A DNA stretch of 64,000 nucleotides, taken from contig JAOWBW010002527.1 of assembly GCA_026119855.1 (NCBI GenBank), positions 1 to 64,000 of the forward strand. Direction: 5' to 3'. The notes under the pieces were generated by a model that searched no databases, was not told the origin of the DNA, and saw only the letters and a program-made list of their open reading frames with translations. Below are positions 58,513 through 64,000 of this stretch, one piece after another. The translations under genes were made by a program, and so were the position numbers. Position 1 is the stretch's first letter, and the number at the start of each line of letters is the position of its first letter. This DNA is from Campanula takesimana (taxonomy: Eukaryota > Streptophyta > Magnoliopsida > Asterales > Campanulaceae).

Positions 58513-58698
58513 GGTGGTACCTCTGTTTCTCTAGCTGAGAAACTTAATTATTGAATATTTACAAAATGATAAATTGTACTCCCTCCTTTTCATGTTTTTT
58601 TCTTGTATTTGTGGTAGAAAATAAATTTCGATGTATTAGTTCATGGGCGAGATGAACAGCGGGATGAGTTTGATATACTTGTGGAGCTCTCCGAGAAC

Positions 58699-58971
58699 CA
58701 GTGGCGAAGCTACCTTAGTACAAGAGGGTGAGGGTCACTCGACCCTCTTCAATTTTGGAACATGTTATATTACTTCTTTTAAGATTTTTGAAAAGTGACT
58801 TTTTACTACTATACATAGTAAATTTATAAATTTTGACGCCCTTAACTTCAGGTAAATTTTGCATTAATTATTATTTTGACCTCCTTATATGCTAAATTTG
58901 AATACCTCAACTATAATAATTACCCGAAAATTAACTTGTCCCCCTTTTAATAAATCTTAGCTTCGCTACTG
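58699..58971. mobile_element. hAT MITE (273 bp)
   Basis: Ends CAGTGGCGAAGCTA and (inward from the right) CAGTAGCGAAGCTA. 8-bp flanks CCGAGAAC (58691-58698) and CCCAGAAC (58972-58979) match at 7 of 8. Non-coding. The CAGTGGCG start recalls the hAT at 20599. Confidence 0.85.
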
Positions 58972-59104
58972 CCCAGAACTATCTCGAACAAATTAATCTT
59001 GACAAATAATTCTAGCGAGCTCGTCATCTCAGCCGCACGTTTCACAAAAACAAGAAAAAAGAGCAAACCATTTTCTTGGAGTTGAGTAAGTACTTCAACA
59101 AGAA

Positions 59105-59287
59105 AGAGTAATACTAAAGTTACAAAAACTTCTTACAAATTTGAGTTACAAATATAGTTGGCATCGAATGATTGGATATTGTGTTTGTAGACCTCAATGT
59201 TTATTAATTCAATGTCTAATCATGAACTGACATCTGCATTTATAAACTAAATTTTGTAAGAAGTTTTTGAAATCATAGCATTGCTCA
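59105..59287. mobile_element. MITE related to 46136-46379
   Basis: The left arm GAGTAATACTAAAG then ACAAAAACTTCTTACAAA is mirrored at the right by TTTTGTAAGAAGTTTTTG and CATAGCATTGCTC. Non-coding. Confidence 0.65.
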
Positions 59288-59600
59288 AGAAGGAAAATGG
59301 ATACTACAAAAGCTTTGTGTGATTTATTGACAATCTCCATTGAGAAATAGAGAAAGTTTTACATTGTTGGGATGGTTGATCAATTAATTCCACATAAATA
59401 CATAGTATAATAAACTGCCTTTTTTTTCCCCAGTAAAAACTACAGATCAACTAATACAAGTAGAATTAAAATCATCCCATTTTTTTTTTACCCTAGTTAT
59501 GAACATGCACACAAGAATTTAACTTCCTAAAGTCCAGTTCCTTCTTTCTTTCTTTCACAAATCTTTTCCATACATTCATTATATATATAGATAGAGAACA

Positions 59601-61626
59601 TTAATAACTAGTCTTGAATGGCTTGTAGACCTGAAGATCAATAACAACTCCGGCAAAAGATCCGGCAGCCGCGCAAATCGAGATAATCAAACAAGCCACA
59701 CTCAAAATCTGCAGAGAAACCCATCTGGTACTCCACTTTGGTATCTTCTTCTGCACTATATACATCTCCACCGGAAAATAAACCGTCAACGGCCAAAACC
59801 CAAACGCTCCGAGAATTCCGACCACGTCGTTAAAGAACGGCATGAGCATTGAAATAACGGTAGTTATGATCACGAAAATGGTTCGCCAGACCAACCGGAA
59901 AAGGTTCAGTTTGTAGGGTTTGAATCCTCCGGGGAGGGGGATTTCGAAGTCCTTGTTGATGAACTGGCTTTCCGGGAAGTATCGATTTGCCGTCTTTTCG
60001 ACGAAGGCGAATAAGGGTTGGCAGTAGACTTGGTAGGCGCCGACGAGATGGATGACAATGGCGGCGTTGGCTATGTCTAAGAGCCAGAACGGGTTGTAGA
60101 AACCGAATCCGGTGAGGAGGTTTCCCGGAGCTAAGTCACCAAAGGCGGCATAGCCGAAGCAGCCGCAGAACATGTAGAAAACTGTTGTGACTGCTACACT
60201 GATCAGGGTTGCTTTCTTCATTGTCTTGTGTTCTGCTGGTGGGGATTTGATTGTGTCCTGTTTTTTTTGCACATTTTTTTCTTTCAAATATTAGACTCTG
60301 TTTGGACTATTGGAAAAAGGGTATTTTTGGAATGTGGAAATGGAAAAAGATCAAATTTTCACCTGGATTTCAATGAGGATGAGGGAATATGAATAAGCAA
60401 AAGCAATGGCACCAAGTGCTTGGAAACTTCTCCATATTTTTTGGGTTTGTGTCACCGTTCCGATGCTTATTCCGGTCATACTTCCCCTGATCTTTTTGTT
60501 TTCTGGTAATTAAGAAAAAAAAATGGAAAATTAATTAGTCCCTAGAAAAAAAAGAGCTAGAGCAAATCATTTTCCTTGTCACAACAATAACGGTTGCAGT
60601 TGACTTGTTAATATTTTGATATGTTTTAGTTGTTTGTACGTTGTTTTGTTTGTACCATGATAAAACTGCCCTGATGATACTGAGACTGATGAGTAGTAAG
60701 ATGGCAAAAATGTTTACCTACAACTTTCGCAACTCCGAGGCCAAGACCAATGGATGAGTAAGTGAAGGACATGACCGCGGCCACCATCGACAGCCAAGAA
60801 ATCTTCTGATCAAAATCTGGGATTTGTGAAAACAAAATCTGGGCAACTCCGAAAATTATCATATAAGGAGTGCTTGAAACTTGGCAAGGGTTATGTCTGT
60901 GAGATTCATGGAAGCAATCTGCTCTTTTGATTGCCCTGTTAAAAAAAAATTAAAAATAAAATTTATTTCCAAATATAGTAAGGCCATGTTTGGATGTAGA
61001 AAAGAAAATACTCACATCATACTAATAGAAGCTGCAATGGTGTACCCAATTGCCACTCCAAAAAGATTGAAGTACTGAATAAACCCACAAATTTTGACTT
61101 TGTACCCACCTGAAAAAATTCATAAAGTTACACATTTGAAATCAGCAATTTATGACATTTTTGAAAGAAAAAAAAAACTTCACTTTTTGACTTAGAATGT
61201 TGACTAAGTTTACCAAGATTGGCTTGTACAGCTTCCATGTAAGTGTAGTTTCTTTTGCCGGTGACTAGATCGCCGGAGCGGTAACAGGCGGCGAGAAGGC
61301 AAGAAGTGTAGTAAGTAACAAAGGAGAAGAGGAAGAGCACGGTGGGGCCAGCAACCCAGCCCAATTGAGCAGTAGCCCAAGCTAAAGACAGAACCCCAGA
61401 CCAATCACAGCTGTTATTATGTGTGCACTTGCAGTCCAAACAGTTCCTATGAAAATACCAAATCATAGTCATTATTATAATCTTTTTTTCGTAGCGAAAA
61501 ATTGTGGAATGTTAATGATGAGTAAGAGGGCATACCGGTACGTTTGAGGCGGCCATCGTCGTCGAAGCATTTGGAACCGCCGGCGAGCTCAAAAGCTTGA
61601 GATTTTGCAGTGGTGTTGTCGCCCAT
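59601..61626 (-). CDS. amino acid permease (AAP family), six exons, one-base deletion in exon 2
   Basis: Exons on the minus strand: 61626-61536, 61446-61214, 61109-61016, 60935-60718, 60502-60363 and 60257-59601 (TAA 59603-59601), all with GT-AG junctions. The product would be 477 residues, the family length. Motifs: DDDGRLKRTG before the first membrane helix, SGVLSLAWATAQLGW, YRSGDLVTGKRNYTY, IPDFDQ, TMKKATLISV, GFYNPFWLLDIANAAIVIHL, QVYCQPLFAF and YKPFKTSY. About eleven membrane helices are expected. AAPs import neutral and acidic amino acids with protons at the plasma membrane. In exon 2 the conserved AVIGSGVL region lacks one base between 61400 and 61401, throwing the frame into an early stop. 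Everything else is intact, so this is either a very young null allele or a sequence error. Closest to the AAP2/3/4/6 clade by eye. Confidence 0.9.
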
Positions 61627-61985
61627 CTTGTTTAATTTTTTTTCAAAAAGAGAATAAACAAGTGAGGAATTGAATTGAATTGAATTGAATTGAATTGAAT
61701 TGAATTGAATTGAATGTGTTGTTAGTAGTAGATAAATTTATAATTTTGAGGGGAAATTGAATTGAAGCGAAGTGATTGAGAGACTCTGTTTTTGAGTTAA
61801 AGAACAGAGCACAGAGTTGGTAAATGGAAAAATGGGTGTTTGTTTATGGTGGAGAGAAGTGGGTGTGGGGGTGATATAGTCTAATAATAGGGAAATGGAG
61901 GGGATGAAATAAAAAGGAAATGAGGGAGGGTGTTTATATAAGTGTAGTAGGAGGGAGGGAGGGAGGGAGGGAGGGAGAATTAAAG
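61627..61985 (-). promoter_or_regulatory. AAP leader and promoter with two microsatellites
   Basis: On the minus strand a TATATAA box lies at 61941-61935, about 310 bases upstream of the ATG. Immediately upstream of it is a (GGGA)n run (61951-61978, plus-strand reading). Within the leader, 41-90 bases before the ATG, is a (GAATT)n run of about ten units (61667-61715). The leader is CT-rich on the coding strand. Confidence 0.65.
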
Positions 61986-62025
61986 GTACGGATGAAATGA
62001 CGATTGTTTTACTAATAATCCTAGG

Positions 62026-62215
62026 CAATGTTTTAAAAGGCGCTAGGCGGTCGTTAGCTGGCTGCCTAGCGTCTAGGCGGGGTTTAAACGGGATTTAAGC
62101 GCGGCCGAGAATTCAGACATAATTATAATATTTTAGGCGGGACCAAGGCATTTCATGAACGCCTGGCGCCTAAGCGGGGCCTAGGCGGCATAGACGGGCA
62201 ACTTTTAAAACACTG
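62026..62215. mobile_element. hAT-like MITE with GCCTAGGCG motifs (190 bp)
   Basis: Ends CAATGTTTTAAAAG and CTTTTAAAACACTG. 8-bp flanks ATCCTAGG (62018-62025) and ATCATAGG (62216-62223) differ at one base. Several GCGCTAGGCGG/GCCTAGGCGG motifs. Same family as 56411-56538. Confidence 0.85.
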
Positions 62216-63540
62216 ATCATAGGAGAATGAGTCGGTCTTTATGAAAAACATGATTTACAATTAAAAAAAAAAGGAAAAATCAGGTGTTTTTTTTATAAGT
62301 GTCATATCTAGCCATCACTCTCCCTAAAAACATGTTTTGCACTAAAGCAAACGTAAAACAAAATTTTCACTAAGTGTATTTATTTATAAAAATGAAAAAG
62401 CTTAAGAAATACTAGATGATAAGATTATTTATGCATTTTTTTACCATTAAATAAACAAAAAATAACTATTTTCAAATTGTCTTATTAAACCATTCAAAGA
62501 AAATGCCTTATTAAATAAAATTAATACTGAAACAGAAAGAGTACTTCACTTTGAAGCATGAGTCCTATTTGACTCGACTACATTATTTTCAAATTATTTA
62601 TATCAATTAGTCTTTTCTTACAATAATAGTTGTTACAGTTAATTTGTCAATATTTTTTTTAAATAAAGCAATAAACTTTTATAAAACTGTTAATTTATTT
62701 AGTAACACAACACTTATTTGTTTACCAAAAGAAATCAAAATTCGTATGGAAAAGTTTTGTAAATATTCGATTTATTTTACCACATATCGCTCACTTTTTA
62801 CCTTCCCACTTCCACTTTATAACTGTATTTTTAGTCCTATCGTAGTCAAAATGATTATCCAAGTCCCATACTACAAAATGACACAGTTCTAATATGTTGG
62901 CAATGTATGTTTTATATTCAAAATAAAATAATAGATAAAATAAAATAATAGATGGACAGATATGTGAAACACCCTTATAATTGCAATTGCTTATGAATAC
63001 GGTTGGTTCGGCAGATAGCATAGGATAATTCACAAGTTGGCACAGTTTTAGAAACTCCAACAAATTTTCAACAGAATATTTTTGTTTCATTAATCAAACA
63101 AAATATAGATTTTAAATGTCACACCATTGTTTCTTTCTTTAGACACTAGCTAATAATGTTACTACGATATAGATGACTCGATCAAACAAAATATTCATAA
63201 ATATTTTTCATAATGAACAAAAACAAAAGTGACGAAGATTTGGTTAGATAAATTAGAAGGACTCTATTTGAGTCAGTCTTATGAAAAACCTGTTTTACAC
63301 TAATTAAGAGATGTGTAAAACATATTTTACATTAAGGATTAAGAGGTGAAAACAGGTTTTACACTAAAACGAGTGTAAAATAATTTTTTTCTCGAGATTT
63401 TCACCTCTATTTTACGTTAACATAATTAGCTGTGGTATTAAGAAAATTTAAGCCACCATTTTGTTGATCGATACTCGATTTTATGAGGCATAAAAGAATT
63501 AACAAAGGTTAATACAACAAAATAAATAAAATTAGTTCCA
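62216..63540. other. AT-rich intergenic stretch
   Basis: The phrase TTATGAAAAAC, with GTTTTACACT or similar, recurs at 62240, 63270 and 63350, and GTGTAAAA/TTTTACAC words pair across 63285-63385, suggesting a small inverted element. No gene seen. Confidence 0.4.
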
Positions 63541-63543
63541 TAC

Positions 63544-63690
63544 CTTCATTTGAGCCACCATTTGCACAGATGAAGAACTTGGAAGAAGAAATGAAGTGTG
63601 ACAAAAATATATATGTTGTAATCGCTTGTGTAATTGCAATTTTGTTTGCTTCTTGGATGATGAGTATTGAATAGCTTATATAGTAGTAGT
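63544..63690 (-). promoter_or_regulatory. possible promoter and first exon of an upstream transcript
   Basis: On the minus strand, TATATAAG at 63681-63674 is followed about 115 bases on by ATGGTGGCTCAAATGAAG (63561-63544), then a donor-like GTATGG. This could be the first exon of a separate gene or an alternative leader exon for the AAP gene 1.9 kb downstream. There is no supporting homology. Confidence 0.25.
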
Positions 63691-64000
63691 AAGAAAAGAA
63701 GGCAAGTAGAATATAATTAATTTATGCAAGTCACTTTAAAGGAGAACCTACCATTTTCAAGAAAAATTCTCCTCCATCCTTATTGTGTTATAACGCAAGG
63801 AATAGGGTTCCCCCTTTGAATGTAATGATCATATCATTTTATTAATTCTTTCATTAAATTGCCAGTCAAACATGTTTTGGATGGATGGTAGCTGTGGCTT
63901 TCAGAATATTAGTAATGAAAACCCATAGCCTCGATTATATCGAGTGTTCCAGTTGACTTGTCAAATGAAAATAACATGTTTTATTTTGTAGATTGCTTAT
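63691..64000. other. window end, no gene seen
   Basis: AT-rich non-coding DNA, presumably upstream of the putative exon at 63561. Confidence 0.35.

Overview
This is nuclear DNA of a flowering plant, most likely a eudicot. It has intron-bearing plant genes, Stowaway MITEs ending in CTCCCTCCGTCCC, and plant families of copia, gypsy, hAT, Harbinger and Mutator elements. I cannot name the species from sequence alone. No rRNA, tRNA gene, CRISPR or bacterial-type operon was seen.

Only two genes look like conserved host genes. One is a plus-strand auxilin-like J-domain gene (39152-45258, eight coding exons). The other is a minus-strand amino acid permease (AAP) gene (61626-59601, six exons), which carries an apparent one-base deletion in its second exon. 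The rest is a mosaic of mobile elements. Many can be delimited exactly because their target-site duplications (TSDs) are still readable.

Layout. 1-10808: 3' part of a degenerate Sirevirus-like copia retrotransposon (gag, pol, an extra spliced 3' ORF, PPT, 1548-bp LTR), inserted into the first ORF of a PIF/Harbinger transposon (10809 to about 13735) whose transposase has one frameshift. 14102-20204: LTR element with identical-length 334-bp LTRs, TSD ATACA and a non-coding interior with minisatellites. 20498-33914: a three-level nest. A Stowaway MITE is split by a hAT transposon (20599-33833, TSD TGACTAGT), whose transposase gene is split by a 9.4-kb LARD-like retrotransposon with 4-kb LTRs (22816-32197, TSD ATTCC). 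35591-37586: Mutator-like element with 190-bp terminal inverted repeats and 9-bp TSD AAAATTAAA, carrying gene-like GC-rich DNA (Pack-MULE candidate). 38.8-45.3 kb: the auxilin-like gene; its last intron holds a GGAACC-rich hAT-like element with a Stowaway inside it. 45.7-51.4 kb: MITEs, a foldback element and decayed TRIM copies. 51.4-56.0 kb: TRIM fragments flanking a broken gene for a 'putative gypsy-type transposon' protein. 56.4-59.3 kb: small hAT-like and other MITEs. 59.6-62.0 kb: AAP gene and promoter. 62-64 kb: AT-rich DNA with one small hAT MITE and a possible first exon of another transcript.

The genes do not form a pathway. The auxilin-like protein would act in clathrin uncoating and the AAP in proton-coupled amino acid import. 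The main interest is the element biology: precisely nested insertions, non-autonomous LTR elements of unusual proportions, short-motif-saturated elements (CCGCA and GGAACC) and a candidate gene-capturing MULE.
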